From positions 1 through 44,087 of the forward strand of contig CAIMWH010000068.1 of NCBI GenBank assembly GCA_903845065.1: a stretch of 44,087 nucleotides of DNA, given 5' to 3'. Below are positions 25,221-33,035 of the stretch, piece after piece. The position numbers and the translations under genes are program-made. Numbering within the stretch: the stretch's first letter is position 1; the number at the start of each line of letters is the position of its first letter. Source of the stretch: an uncultured Rhodospirillales bacterium (GTDB lineage: Bacteria > Pseudomonadota > Alphaproteobacteria > Acetobacterales > Acetobacteraceae). The notes under the pieces were generated by a model. It was not told the DNA's origin, did not search any database, and saw nothing but the letters and a program-made list of their open reading frames with translations.

Positions 25221-25805
25221 TCACCCCGGGGGCCAGGCACGCCCGCGCAACGGCAGCAGCGCAGGCACATGAATGAGATATTTGGCATACGGCGCCCCAA
25301 GCCGGCGCAGCAGCGCCCGCTCCTCGAACCGCAGCCCGATCAAAAAATACGCGGTGCCAAACACCGCCGTCTGCAATGACATCGCATCGCGCACCAGCCC
25401 GCCCAGCACCAAAATACTGCCGAGATAGAGCGGATGCCGCACCCAGGCGAGCAACCCCGCCGCACTGAACGGCTCATCGTCCTCCACGTCATCGCGGCGC
25501 AACTGGCTCAACCCGGCAAACCTCCGCATGTCATAGCAACGCGCCGCCATCACCAGCACGACGATCCCGGCGGCAAGCGCGATACCCTGCACCACCACCA
25601 GCCACCCCGGCCGCGCGAACGCCCCGGCCGGCACGCTGGCATGCCCAACCGCCAGCACCGCCGCCAATTCCGCCAACGCCAGCAGGTTCCAGCACAACCG
25701 CATCGCCCGCCCGGTCACCAGCCGCAGCGCAGCCTTCGCCGGCTCGCGCGAGGACAGCGAATGCACCACCCCGAACGCCAGCCACGCCAAGGCATACGCC
25801 ATCAT
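25221..25805 (-). CDS. NnrU/ICMT-like integral membrane methyltransferase
   Basis: 194 residues, with about five hydrophobic segments. Near the N-terminus WLAFGVVHSLSSREPAK resembles the H-S motif of the NnrU/MddA group. The C-terminal half carries WVRHPLYLGSILVLGG, then FEERALLRRLGAPYAKYL, the SAM-binding region of membrane methyltransferases of the isoprenylcysteine methyltransferase type. MddA, a bacterial methanethiol S-methyltransferase, belongs to this superfamily but is longer, so thiol methylation is only a hypothesis. The gene begins 7 bp after the DUF2892 stop and lies 74 bp before ccoG, within a minus-strand run starting at the palindromic promoter region near 26.08 kb. Confidence 0.72.
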   Translation of the reverse strand: MMAYALAWLAFGVVHSLSSREPAKAALRLVTGRAMRLCWNLLALAELAAVLAVGHASVPAGAFARPGWLVVVQGIALAAGIVVLVMAARCYDMRRFAGLSQLRRDDVEDDEPFSAAGLLAWVRHPLYLGSILVLGGLVRDAMSLQTAVFGTAYFLIGLRFEERALLRRLGAPYAKYLIHVPALLPLRGRAWPPG

Positions 25806-25812
25806 GGCCGGA

Positions 25813-26016
25813 TCAATTGAAAGCGCAGCCGGCCTTCATCCCCAGCCGCTTGAAAATCATCGCCGCCGGGCAGAACCCGGTGAACCCCGCCTGCAACATG
25901 TTCGCGCCAACAAAGGCGTTCAGCAGGAACCACCACGGGCTGACGAACCACCCCAGCGCAAGGCTCGCCAGCACCATGCAGCCGGCAAAGGCGAATACGG
26001 CGTTGTCGATGGACAT
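25813..26016 (-). CDS. DUF2892 inner-membrane protein
   Basis: 67 residues from the ATG at 26016, with AGGAG nine bases upstream. Two membrane helices are visible; the second part reads NAFVGANMLQAGFTGFCPAAMIFKRLG, the typical DUF2892 pattern G-(N)-x-L-Q-x-x-F-T-G-F-C-P. The same domain forms the membrane anchor of the rhodanese YgaP, and stand-alone copies are common beside rhodaneses, persulfide dioxygenases and BigR-type regulators. The frame extends upstream to 26265 but that part crosses the promoter and the divergent repressor gene. First gene of the minus-strand run controlled by the palindrome at 26082-26099. Confidence 0.87.
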   Translation of the reverse strand: MSIDNAVFAFAGCMVLASLALGWFVSPWWFLLNAFVGANMLQAGFTGFCPAAMIFKRLGMKAGCAFN

Positions 26017-26068
26017 GGAGTAATCTCCTGGTGCGATTGAAAAATCCGGCCGCGGACTCACCGCGTGC

Positions 26069-26102
26069 TTGACTTTATATTCGTATCTTCGTAGATACGC
26101 AA
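26069..26102. promoter_or_regulatory. Face-to-face divergent promoters sharing one palindromic operator
   Basis: Rightward promoter: TTGACT at 26069-26074, 17-bp spacer, TAGATA at 26092-26097. Leftward promoter (minus strand): TTGCGT at 26102-26097, 17-bp spacer, TATAAA at 26079-26074. The palindrome CGTATCT-TCGT-AGATACG (26082-26099) has perfect 7-bp arms. It covers the -10 box of the rightward promoter and most of the spacer and -35 of the leftward one. One repressor dimer bound here would block both. The rightward start point is predicted at 26103-26105, on the ATG of the repressor gene, implying a leaderless mRNA. The leftward transcript would have a leader of roughly 50 bases with a good ribosome-binding site. 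Confidence 0.78.
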
Positions 26103-26104
26103 GT

Positions 26105-26440
26105 ATGAAAATAGAACCCGCAAAAATGGCCGCCGCGGCCGGCCAGGCGAGTGACCTGCTGAAAGCCCTCAGCAACCCCCACCGCCTCATGCTGCTGTGC
26201 CAGATGCTCGATGCCGAACGCACCGTGGGCGATCTCGCGGCCTCCCTCGGCATCCGCGAATCCACCGCCTCGCAACACCTCGCCCTCCTCCGCCGCGATG
26301 GCCTGGTTCAGCCCCGCCGGGACGGGCAAACCATCTGGTACTCCATCGCCAGCCCCGCCGCGCAGCGCGTCATGATGACGCTGTTCGAACTGTTCTGCCC
26401 GCCCGACCCCATCTGCCCCGCCGAAGCAGGAGCCCGCTGA
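26105..26440 (+). CDS. ArsR-family repressor of the BigR/SqrR (persulfide-sensor) type
   Basis: 111 residues from the ATG at 26105. The winged helix-turn-helix spans about residues 18-80: LLKALSNPHRLMLLC, then VGDLAASLGIRESTASQHLALLRRDGLV and the wing RRDGQTIWYSI. Cys32 (in LMLLCQML) and Cys98 (in FELFCPPD) are 66 residues apart, the same spacing as the sulfane-sulfur-sensing pairs C41/C107 of SqrR and C42/C108 of BigR, and they lie in equivalent helices. A third cysteine is at 104. The metal-site ELCVC-type motif of classical ArsR/SmtB is absent. It therefore probably senses persulfides or oxidants. No ribosome-binding site precedes the ATG, matching the predicted leaderless start. Its stop overlaps the adaptor start (TGATG). 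Confidence 0.88.
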   Translation: MKIEPAKMAAAAGQASDLLKALSNPHRLMLLCQMLDAERTVGDLAASLGIRESTASQHLALLRRDGLVQPRRDGQTIWYSIASPAAQRVMMTLFELFCPPDPICPAEAGAR

Positions 26441-27393
26441 TGCGCATCCAAGCCCTCCTCCTCGCCCTCCTGCCCGCGATGGCCCACGCCCAGACCACCC
26501 TCACCGTCACCCCCCGTGACATCACCGACCAGAAGGCCGTTTTCGCCACCATCGAGAGCCCCAACGTCGTCCCCGCCCGCGCCCGCATCGGCGGCACCCT
26601 GGCGGACCTCGCGGTGCGCGATGGCGATACCGTCACCCCGGGCCAGACCATCGCCGTCGTCGGGGACGAAAAGCTCGTCCTCCAACTCCGCGCTCTCGAT
26701 GCCCAGATAGCCGGCCTGCAATCCCAACTCGCCCAGGTCCAGGCCGACCTCACCCGCGCCGACACCCTGTTCCGCCAAGGCTCCGGCCCCCGCGTCGCCG
26801 TCGACCAGACCCGCACCGCCATGGAGGTCGCCCAATCCGCGCTGCGCGCCCGCACCGCTGAGCGCGCCGTGCTGCAACAAAACCTCTCCGAAGGCGCCGT
26901 CCTCGCCCCCGTCGCCGGCCGTGTCCTGAAAGTCCCGGTCACCCGCGGCTCCGTCGTCCTCCCTGGCGACGGCATCGCCATGATCGCCGAGCAAACCTTC
27001 CTCCTCCGCCTGCGCGTCCCCGAACGCCACGCCGCCACCCTGAGAGCCGGTGACCCAATCCGCCTCGACGCCGGCCAACTCGGCATCGCCACCCCCACCG
27101 CCGGCCGCATCACCTTGGTCTACCCGCAAATCGAGGAAGGCCGCGTGGTGGCCGACGCCACCGTCTCCGGCATCGGGGACTATTTCGTCGGCGAACGCGT
27201 CCGCGTCTGGATCGCCGCCGGCACCCGCCCCGCCATCCTCATCCCGCCCGCCTACCTCATCACCCGCGCCGGGCTCGACTATGTCCGCCTCCAGAACGCC
27301 GGCGAACTCCCCGTCCAGCGCGGCCAGACCACCGATGACGGCGTCGAAATCCTCTCCGGCCTGCGCGCCGGTGACATGCTGATCGCGCCATGA
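26440..27393 (+). CDS. RND efflux periplasmic adaptor (HlyD/AcrA family)
   Basis: 317 residues with a Sec signal peptide (MRIQALLLALLPAMAHAQ). The mature protein has the half-lipoyl segment GGTLADLAVRDGDTVTPGQTIAVV, a helical hairpin (about residues 85-145; DAQIAGLQSQLAQVQADL and following), the second lipoyl half LAPVAGRVLKVPVTRGSVV, then beta-barrel and membrane-proximal domains. It is short for an adaptor but complete. It is coupled on both sides: its ATG overlaps the repressor stop, and its TGA overlaps the pump start (ATGA). It joins the RND pump to an outer-membrane channel that is not encoded nearby. Confidence 0.9.
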   Translation: MRIQALLLALLPAMAHAQTTLTVTPRDITDQKAVFATIESPNVVPARARIGGTLADLAVRDGDTVTPGQTIAVVGDEKLVLQLRALDAQIAGLQSQLAQVQADLTRADTLFRQGSGPRVAVDQTRTAMEVAQSALRARTAERAVLQQNLSEGAVLAPVAGRVLKVPVTRGSVVLPGDGIAMIAEQTFLLRLRVPERHAATLRAGDPIRLDAGQLGIATPTAGRITLVYPQIEEGRVVADATVSGIGDYFVGERVRVWIAAGTRPAILIPPAYLITRAGLDYVRLQNAGELPVQRGQTTDDGVEILSGLRAGDMLIAP

Positions 27394-30300
27394 GAGGTCT
27401 CGGCCTGTCCGGGCGGCTGACCAGCGGTTCCATCCGCTCCCCGCTCACCCCCCTCTTCCTCCTCGCCGCCCTCGCCGCCGGCATGATCGCCCTCCTCACC
27501 ATCGCCCGCGAGGAGGAGCCGCAGATCAGCGTCCCGATGGTCGATATCAGCGTCAGCGCCAACGGCCTCAAGGCCGACGATGCCGCCGAACTCGTCACCA
27601 AACCCCTCGAATCCCTCGTCAAAGCCATCGCCGGCGTCGAACACGTCTACAGCCAGACCCAGGATGACCGGGTCATGGTCACCGCCCGCTTCCTCGTCGG
27701 CACCCCCGAGGATGACGCCGTCACCCGCGTGCACGAAAAAATCCGGGCCCATCTCGACCAGATCCCCATCGGCATCCCCGAACCCCTCATCGTCGGCCGC
27801 GGCATCAGCGATGTCGCCGTCGTCGTCCTCACCCTCTCCCCCCGCCCCGAAGCCGCCGAACGCTGGACCGGCAGCGCCCTGCACCAACTCGCCGCCAAGC
27901 TGCGCACCGAACTGGTGAAGGTCGAGGATGTCGGCGCCACCGAGATCATCGGCGCCGGCCCCGACGAAATCCGCGTCGAACCCGACCCCGAACGCCTCTC
28001 CTTGAACGGCGTCACCCTCCAGCAACTCATCGGCAAGGTGCGAGACGCCAACCGCTCCTTCGTCGCCGGCGCCGTGCGCGATGGCGGCACCATGCGCACC
28101 CTCGCCGCCGGCCAGACCCTGCGCGGCGTCCCCGATATCGGCCTCCTCGTGCTGACCACCCGCGATGGCCGCCCGGTCTACGTCCGCGATGTCGCCACCG
28201 TCATCGTCGGCCCCGGCACCGCTGAAAACCGCATCTGGAACCTGGCGCCCGACGCGAAAGGCACCTGGCAACGCGCCCCCGCCGCCAGCATCTCCATCGC
28301 CAAAAGGGCAGGGGCCAACGCCGTCGTCGTCTCCCAGGCCATCCTGCAACGATTCGAATCCCTCCGCGGCACCCTCATCCCCGCCGACATCGAAGCCCGC
28401 GTCACCCGCGACTACGGCCAAACCGCCGACGACAAGGCCAACGAACTCCTCTTCCACCTCGGCCTCGCCACCGTCTCCATCGTCGTCCTCATCGCCATCG
28501 CCATCGGCTGGCGCGAAGCCGTCGTCACCCTCGTCGTCATCCCCACCACCATCCTGCTCACCATGCTGGCCGCCAAGCTGATGGGCTACACCATCAACCG
28601 CGTCAGCCTCTTCGCCCTCATCTTCTCCATCGGCATCCTGGTGGATGACGCCATCGTCATCGTCGAAAACATCGCGCGGCACTGGGCCATGCGCGATGAC
28701 CGCCCCCGCATGCAGGCCGCCATCGACGCCGTGGCCGAAGTCGGCAACCCCACCATCGTCGCCACCCTCACCGTCGTCGCCGCCTTGCTGCCGATGCTCT
28801 TCGTCTCCGGCCTGATGGGCCCCTACATGGCCCCCATCCCCGCCAACGCCTCGGCCGCGATGATCTTCTCCTTCATCGTCGCCATGGTGATCGCCCCCTG
28901 GCTGATGCTGAAACTCGCCCCCGCCGCCACCGCCCTCAGCACCGCCGCCGACCACACCGAAGGCTGGCTCGGCCACGCCTACCGCCGCATCGCCACCCCC
29001 ATCATCGCCACCAAGCCCCGCGCCTGGACCTTCCTTGGCCTCACCGGCGCCGCCACCATCGCCGTCTGCGTCCTGTTCTACACCCAGGCCGTCACCGTGA
29101 AGCTGCTGCCGTTCGACAACAAATCCGAACTCCAGATCACCGCCAACCTCCCCGCCGGCAGCACCGTCGAAGACACCGAACGCGTCCTCTTCGCCGCCGC
29201 CACCATCGCCGCCACCCTGCCCGAGGCCCAATCCGTCCAGGCCTACGCCGGCACCGCCGCCCCCTTCAACTTCAACGGCCTGGTCCGCCACAGCTACGTC
29301 CGCCAGTCGCCGGAGTTGGGGGACCTGCAAATCAACCTGTCCCCCAAGGACGCCCGCCCCCGCGCCAGCCACGCCATCGCGCTCGATCTGCGCACCCGCC
29401 TGAAATCCCTCCCCCTCCCCCCCGGCACCGTCCTCGGCGTCGTCGAAGTCCCCCCCGGCCCCCCCGTCCTCGCCACCCTGCTGATGGAAATCTACGGCCC
29501 CGACGCCGCCACCCGCCGCGCCGTCACCGCCGAAATCCGCAAACTCTTCGCCAGCGTCCCCTTCATCGTCGATGTCGATGACAGCATCGGCCACCCCCGC
29601 CCCCGCCTGCGCATCGCGCTCGACCAGGACGAAATCGAGTTCTTCGGCGTCGAACAGTCTGACGTCTATGACACCATCCAGGCCCTCTTCGCCGGCGTCC
29701 CCGTCGGCACCTCCCATCGCGGCCTCGAACGAGACCCCATCACCATCCGCATCGCTTTGCCGAAATCCGCCCAGACCTGGTCCGAACGCCTCGCCGCCAC
29801 CCCCGTCCCCGCCAACACCCAGCCCGGCAGCCGCACCGTCGTCGAACTCGGTCAGGTCGTGCACCCCGTCACCGAGCTCGGCTCCCCCGTCCTCTTCCGC
29901 CGTGACGGCCGCTTCGCCGACATGGTCACCGCCGAACTCGCCGGCAGCTTCGAAGCCCCGATCTACGGCATGCTCGCCGTCAACAAACTCATCGCCAACC
30001 ACGATTGGGGCACCCTGCCGCGCCCGGAAATCCGCCTGCGTGGCCAACCCGATGACGAATCCCGCCCCGCCGTCCTGTGGGATGGCGAATGGGAAATCAC
30101 CTACGTCACCTTCCGCGACATGGGAGCCGCCTTCGGCGTCGCCATCCTCGGCATCTACATCCTCGTCGTCGCCCAGTTCGGCAGCTTCCGCCTGCCCCCC
30201 GTCATCCTCGTCCCGGTGCCGCTCACCCTCATCGGCATCCTGCCCGGCCACTGGTTGCTCGGCGCCCCCTTCACCGCCACCTCGATGATCGGCTTCATCG

Positions 30301-30590
30301 CGCTCGCCGGCATCATCGTGCGCAACTCCATCCTCCTCGTCGATTTCATCCGCCACGAAGCCCGCCCCGGCATCACCCTGCGCGAAACCGTCCTCACCGC
30401 CGGCGCCATCCGCTTCAAACCCATCCTGCTCACCGCCCTCGCCGCCATGATCGGCGCCGCCACCATCCTCACCGACCCCATCTTCCAGGGCCTGGCGATC
30501 TCCCTCCTCTTCGGCCTGCTCTCCTCCACCCTGCTGACAGTCCTGGTGATCCCCGCCATCTACGTCGTCCTGCGCGGGGAGAAAGCCTGA
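27390..30590 (+). CDS. RND-family efflux pump (AcrB-like)
   Basis: 1066 residues, full length. After helix 1, AREEEPQISVPMVDISV is the conserved start of the first periplasmic loop of a particular RND subgroup (P-x-(I/V)-x-V-P-M-V). The proton-relay pair of helix 4 is present in GILVDDAIVIVENIARH (the adjacent Asp-Asp). Twelve membrane helices and two large periplasmic loops fit, and the C-terminal half has FIALAGIIVRNSILLVDFIRHE. Subgroups of this type often sit behind ArsR-like regulators without a dedicated TolC. Expression is probably controlled by the repressor at 26105, which shares the operon. Substrate unknown; export of a reactive-sulfur, thiol or xenobiotic compound is a hypothesis from the regulator. 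Confidence 0.92.
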   Translation: MRGLGLSGRLTSGSIRSPLTPLFLLAALAAGMIALLTIAREEEPQISVPMVDISVSANGLKADDAAELVTKPLESLVKAIAGVEHVYSQTQDDRVMVTARFLVGTPEDDAVTRVHEKIRAHLDQIPIGIPEPLIVGRGISDVAVVVLTLSPRPEAAERWTGSALHQLAAKLRTELVKVEDVGATEIIGAGPDEIRVEPDPERLSLNGVTLQQLIGKVRDANRSFVAGAVRDGGTMRTLAAGQTLRGVPDIGLLVLTTRDGRPVYVRDVATVIVGPGTAENRIWNLAPDAKGTWQRAPAASISIAKRAGANAVVVSQAILQRFESLRGTLIPADIEARVTRDYGQTADDKANELLFHLGLATVSIVVLIAIAIGWREAVVTLVVIPTTILLTMLAAKLMGYTINRVSLFALIFSIGILVDDAIVIVENIARHWAMRDDRPRMQAAIDAVAEVGNPTIVATLTVVAALLPMLFVSGLMGPYMAPIPANASAAMIFSFIVAMVIAPWLMLKLAPAATALSTAADHTEGWLGHAYRRIATPIIATKPRAWTFLGLTGAATIAVCVLFYTQAVTVKLLPFDNKSELQITANLPAGSTVEDTERVLFAAATIAATLPEAQSVQAYAGTAAPFNFNGLVRHSYVRQSPELGDLQINLSPKDARPRASHAIALDLRTRLKSLPLPPGTVLGVVEVPPGPPVLATLLMEIYGPDAATRRAVTAEIRKLFASVPFIVDVDDSIGHPRPRLRIALDQDEIEFFGVEQSDVYDTIQALFAGVPVGTSHRGLERDPITIRIALPKSAQTWSERLAATPVPANTQPGSRTVVELGQVVHPVTELGSPVLFRRDGRFADMVTAELAGSFEAPIYGMLAVNKLIANHDWGTLPRPEIRLRGQPDDESRPAVLWDGEWEITYVTFRDMGAAFGVAILGIYILVVAQFGSFRLPPVILVPVPLTLIGILPGHWLLGAPFTATSMIGFIALAGIIVRNSILLVDFIRHEARPGITLRETVLTAGAIRFKPILLTALAAMIGAATILTDPIFQGLAISLLFGLLSSTLLTVLVIPAIYVVLRGEKA

Positions 30591-30660
30591 CCCCCCTGGT
30601 CAACGCCCTGTCGCCACCCCAAGATAACCCCAGCGCCAGGTCGCACCAGGAAACCCAACC

Positions 30661-31128
30661 ATGACCGAGACCAAACTCGCCCCCAACCTGCCCCAGTGGA
30701 TGCTCGACCATGTCGCCCGCTACCTCTCCAGCGGCGGCACCGACGGCCACATGTACACCATCACCCCCGCCAACCTGCCGACGATGACGGTGCCCTCGCT
30801 CCTCCTCACCACCACCGGCCGCAAATCGGGCGAAAAATACCTCTTCCCCCTCTTCTACGGCAAAACCGGCGCCAGCTTCTTCGTCATCGCCTCCAAAGGC
30901 GGCGCCCCCGAACACCCCGGCTGGTACCGCAACATCCTCTCCAACCCCGCCGTCGAGGTCCAGGTCGGCACCCGGAAACTCCACGCCAAAGCCCGCACCG
31001 CCTCAGGCGAGGAACGCGCCAAACTGTGGGAACAGGCCGTGAAAATCTGGCCGCCCTTCGCCGATTATCAAGTAAAGGCCGTTGGGCGGGAAATTCCGGT
31101 GGTCGTGCTTGATCCTATGGAGGCATGA
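30661..31128 (+). CDS. Ddn-like deazaflavin/FMN-dependent nitroreductase-family protein
   Basis: 155 residues. VPSLLLTTTGRKSGEKYLFPLFYG and APEHPGWYRNILSNPAVEVQVG are the hallmark segments of the F420/FMN-binding Ddn family (TTGRKSG, and HPxWYxNLxAxPxVxVQ). The protein is a split-barrel flavin-binding reductase of unknown substrate. Start at 30661; the 70 bp after the RND gene have no terminator-like hairpin, so read-through from the pump operon is possible. Immediately after its stop lies a 24-base perfect palindrome that opens the repeat at 31131-31256. Confidence 0.87.
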   Translation: MTETKLAPNLPQWMLDHVARYLSSGGTDGHMYTITPANLPTMTVPSLLLTTTGRKSGEKYLFPLFYGKTGASFFVIASKGGAPEHPGWYRNILSNPAVEVQVGTRKLHAKARTASGEERAKLWEQAVKIWPPFADYQVKAVGREIPVVVLDPMEA

Positions 31129-31130
31129 AG

Positions 31131-31256
31131 AAGCGCTTCTTTTTTGCAAAAAAGAAGCAAAAAACTCTCGTCCAATGGCTTCGCCGGTCCCCCGGGAGAG
31201 AGGCGAAGCCATTGGATGAAAAGTTTTTGCTTCTTTTTTCAAAACGAAGCACTTGC
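31131..31256. repeat. Long inverted repeat / bidirectional terminator-like element, copy 1
   Basis: Two imperfectly complementary arms of about 55 bases flank a short centre (31186-31201). The inner 15 bases are perfect: 31171-31185 against 31202-31216. At the left end is a 24-base perfect palindrome, 31135-31158, starting GCTTCTTTTTT; the right end carries a similar A/T hairpin half. It fills the whole gap between convergent genes (Ddn-like and sufE-like), so it can terminate transcription from both sides. A related copy lies at 38951-39020, also between convergent genes. Confidence 0.82.
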
Positions 31257-31261
31257 TTTAC

Positions 31262-31702
31262 CTACGCCCCCGCCGCCCGCTCCCGAATAATACGCGCCAT
31301 CGAAGCAATCCCATTCCCCCGATTGGTCGAAAGCGCCTCCAGCAACCCCAGCTCCTTCAAGAACACCGGATCGGTCGCCCCGATTTCCGCCGGCGTCCGC
31401 CCCGAATAAACCCGCAGCAGCAACGCCGCCAACCCCGAGACAATCGCCGCGTCCGACGCCGCGGCGAAATACAACCGCCCGTCCCGCGCCACCGCCTCCA
31501 TCCAGACCCGGCTCTGGCACCCCGGCACCCGATGCGCGTCATCCGCCCAAACATCCGGAAACGGCGGCAGCTTGCGCCCGAGTTCGATGATGTACTGGTA
31601 GCGCTCCATCCAGTCGTCGAACACCTCCAGCTCCTCGCCAATCGCCGCGATCGCCTCCGCCGCGCTGGCGTCCTCCGGCTGGAGAAACGGGTCCGCCGTC
31701 AT
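31262..31702 (-). CDS. SufE-family sulfur-acceptor protein
   Basis: 146 residues. WMERYQYIIELGRKLPPFPD, HRVPGCQSRVWMEA and LLLRVYSGRTPAEI are the standard SufE blocks; the persulfide-accepting cysteine is in PGCQSRVW. SufE receives sulfur from the cysteine desulfurase SufS and stimulates Fe-S cluster assembly. No other suf genes are near; it is the last gene of the run M16 peptidase - PmbA/TldE - SufE, overlapping the previous gene by 4 bp (ATGA). Confidence 0.93.
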   Translation of the reverse strand: MTADPFLQPEDASAAEAIAAIGEELEVFDDWMERYQYIIELGRKLPPFPDVWADDAHRVPGCQSRVWMEAVARDGRLYFAAASDAAIVSGLAALLLRVYSGRTPAEIGATDPVFLKELGLLEALSTNRGNGIASMARIIRERAAGA

Positions 31703-33024
31703 GCCCCCGCCAACGTCATCGCATCGATCCGCACCGTCGGCGCATCCGTGCCCCGGCGAAACCGCAGGTCATTGGCCGGCGTCAACGTCGCGAACATCTC
31801 CTGCAACGTCCCCGCGATCGTCACCTCCGCCACCGCCTCGGCCAGCTTGCCATCACGGATCATGAACCCGGCGGCACCCCGGCTATAATCCCCGGTCAAC
31901 CCGTTGATCCCCATCCCGATCAACTCCGTCACGTAAAGCCCCTCCTTGATATCCGCCATCAACTCCGCCGGGCTCAACGCCCCCGCCGCGAGATACAAAT
32001 TCGACGTCGTCGGAGAAGGCGGCCCCGAAGTCCCCCGCCCCGCATGCGCATTGGTCACCAGCCCCAACTGCCGCGCCGAACGACTATCCAGCACCCAGCT
32101 TTGCAACACCCCATCCTCGATCAGCACCAGCGGCGCCGTCGGCACCCCCTCGGCATCGAACGGCCGCGAGCGCAGCCCCCGCACCCGGCGCGGATCATCG
32201 GCGATGGTAATCCCGGCCCGAAAAATCCGCTGCCCCATCTTCTCGCGCAAAAAACTCGTCCCCCGCGCGATCGAGGCCCCATTCACCGCCCCCGCCAGGT
32301 GCCCCACCAGCCCCGCCGACACCCGCGGATCATAAATCACCGGCAACGTCGCCGTTTTCGCCCGAATGGGATTGAGCCGCGCAATCGCCCGCTGCCCCGC
32401 CGAACGCCCGATCGCCTCGGCATCCTCCAGATCGGCCAGGTGCACCGCGGTGGTGTAGTCGTAGTCCCGCTGCATCCCGGTCCCCGCCCCCGCCAGCGCC
32501 GTCGCCGACAGCGAATGGCTCGTCCGCGCATACCGCCCGGCAAACCCCGCCGACGTCACCAGCGTGATCTCGGTCCGCCCATACCCCGCCTCGGCCCCCT
32601 CGGAGTTGGTGATCCCCGGCACCGCCATCGCGGCCTCCTCGGCCACCGCCGTGCGCGCAATCAAACTCTCCGCATCGGGCTCCGACGGGTCCTCAAGGTC
32701 GAGATCCACCGCCTCATACCGCGCCTCGGCCGCCAGCCCCGAATACGGGTCCTCCGGCACCACCCGCGCCATCGCCACCGCCCGCTCCGCCAGCGCCGCG
32801 AACCCGGCCGGATCAGCCGCCGAGGACGCCACAATCGCCGCCCGCTTGCCCACAAACACCCGCAACCCGAGATCGCGCCCCTCGGCCCGCTCCAGATGCT
32901 CGATCTTCCCCAGCCGCCGCTGCACACTCAACGAGGTGCCGGAAACCAGGATCGCATCCGCCGCATCCGCCCCGGCGGCCCGCGCCCGGGCAATGAGGTC
33001 GTTCAACAGGTCGCGCGTGTCCAT
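31699..33024 (-). CDS. PmbA/TldE-like subunit of the TldD/TldE protease family
   Basis: 441 residues. It begins DLLNDLIARARAAGADAADAILV, and the interior SRPFDAEGVPTAPLVLIEDGVLQSWVLDSRSARQLGL is the signature of the U62/TldD-PmbA family. No HExxxH motif is seen, so this is the metal-free PmbA (TldE) type rather than catalytic TldD. In E. coli the TldD/TldE pair processes modified peptides and CcdA. Start supported by GAGGGAC before the ATG; 11 bp from the M16 gene. A TldD gene is not in the window. Confidence 0.91.
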   Translation of the reverse strand: MDTRDLLNDLIARARAAGADAADAILVSGTSLSVQRRLGKIEHLERAEGRDLGLRVFVGKRAAIVASSAADPAGFAALAERAVAMARVVPEDPYSGLAAEARYEAVDLDLEDPSEPDAESLIARTAVAEEAAMAVPGITNSEGAEAGYGRTEITLVTSAGFAGRYARTSHSLSATALAGAGTGMQRDYDYTTAVHLADLEDAEAIGRSAGQRAIARLNPIRAKTATLPVIYDPRVSAGLVGHLAGAVNGASIARGTSFLREKMGQRIFRAGITIADDPRRVRGLRSRPFDAEGVPTAPLVLIEDGVLQSWVLDSRSARQLGLVTNAHAGRGTSGPPSPTTSNLYLAAGALSPAELMADIKEGLYVTELIGMGINGLTGDYSRGAAGFMIRDGKLAEAVAEVTIAGTLQEMFATLTPANDLRFRRGTDAPTVRIDAMTLAGA

Positions 33025-33035
33025 CGTGCTGTCCC

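Noticed and set aside
27279-30356. A 1025-codon open frame on the minus strand opposite the RND pump gene
   Set aside because: Composed almost only of Gly, Asp, Ala, Glu and Val, the mirror of C-biased codons on the other strand; the RND gene on the plus strand is unmistakable.
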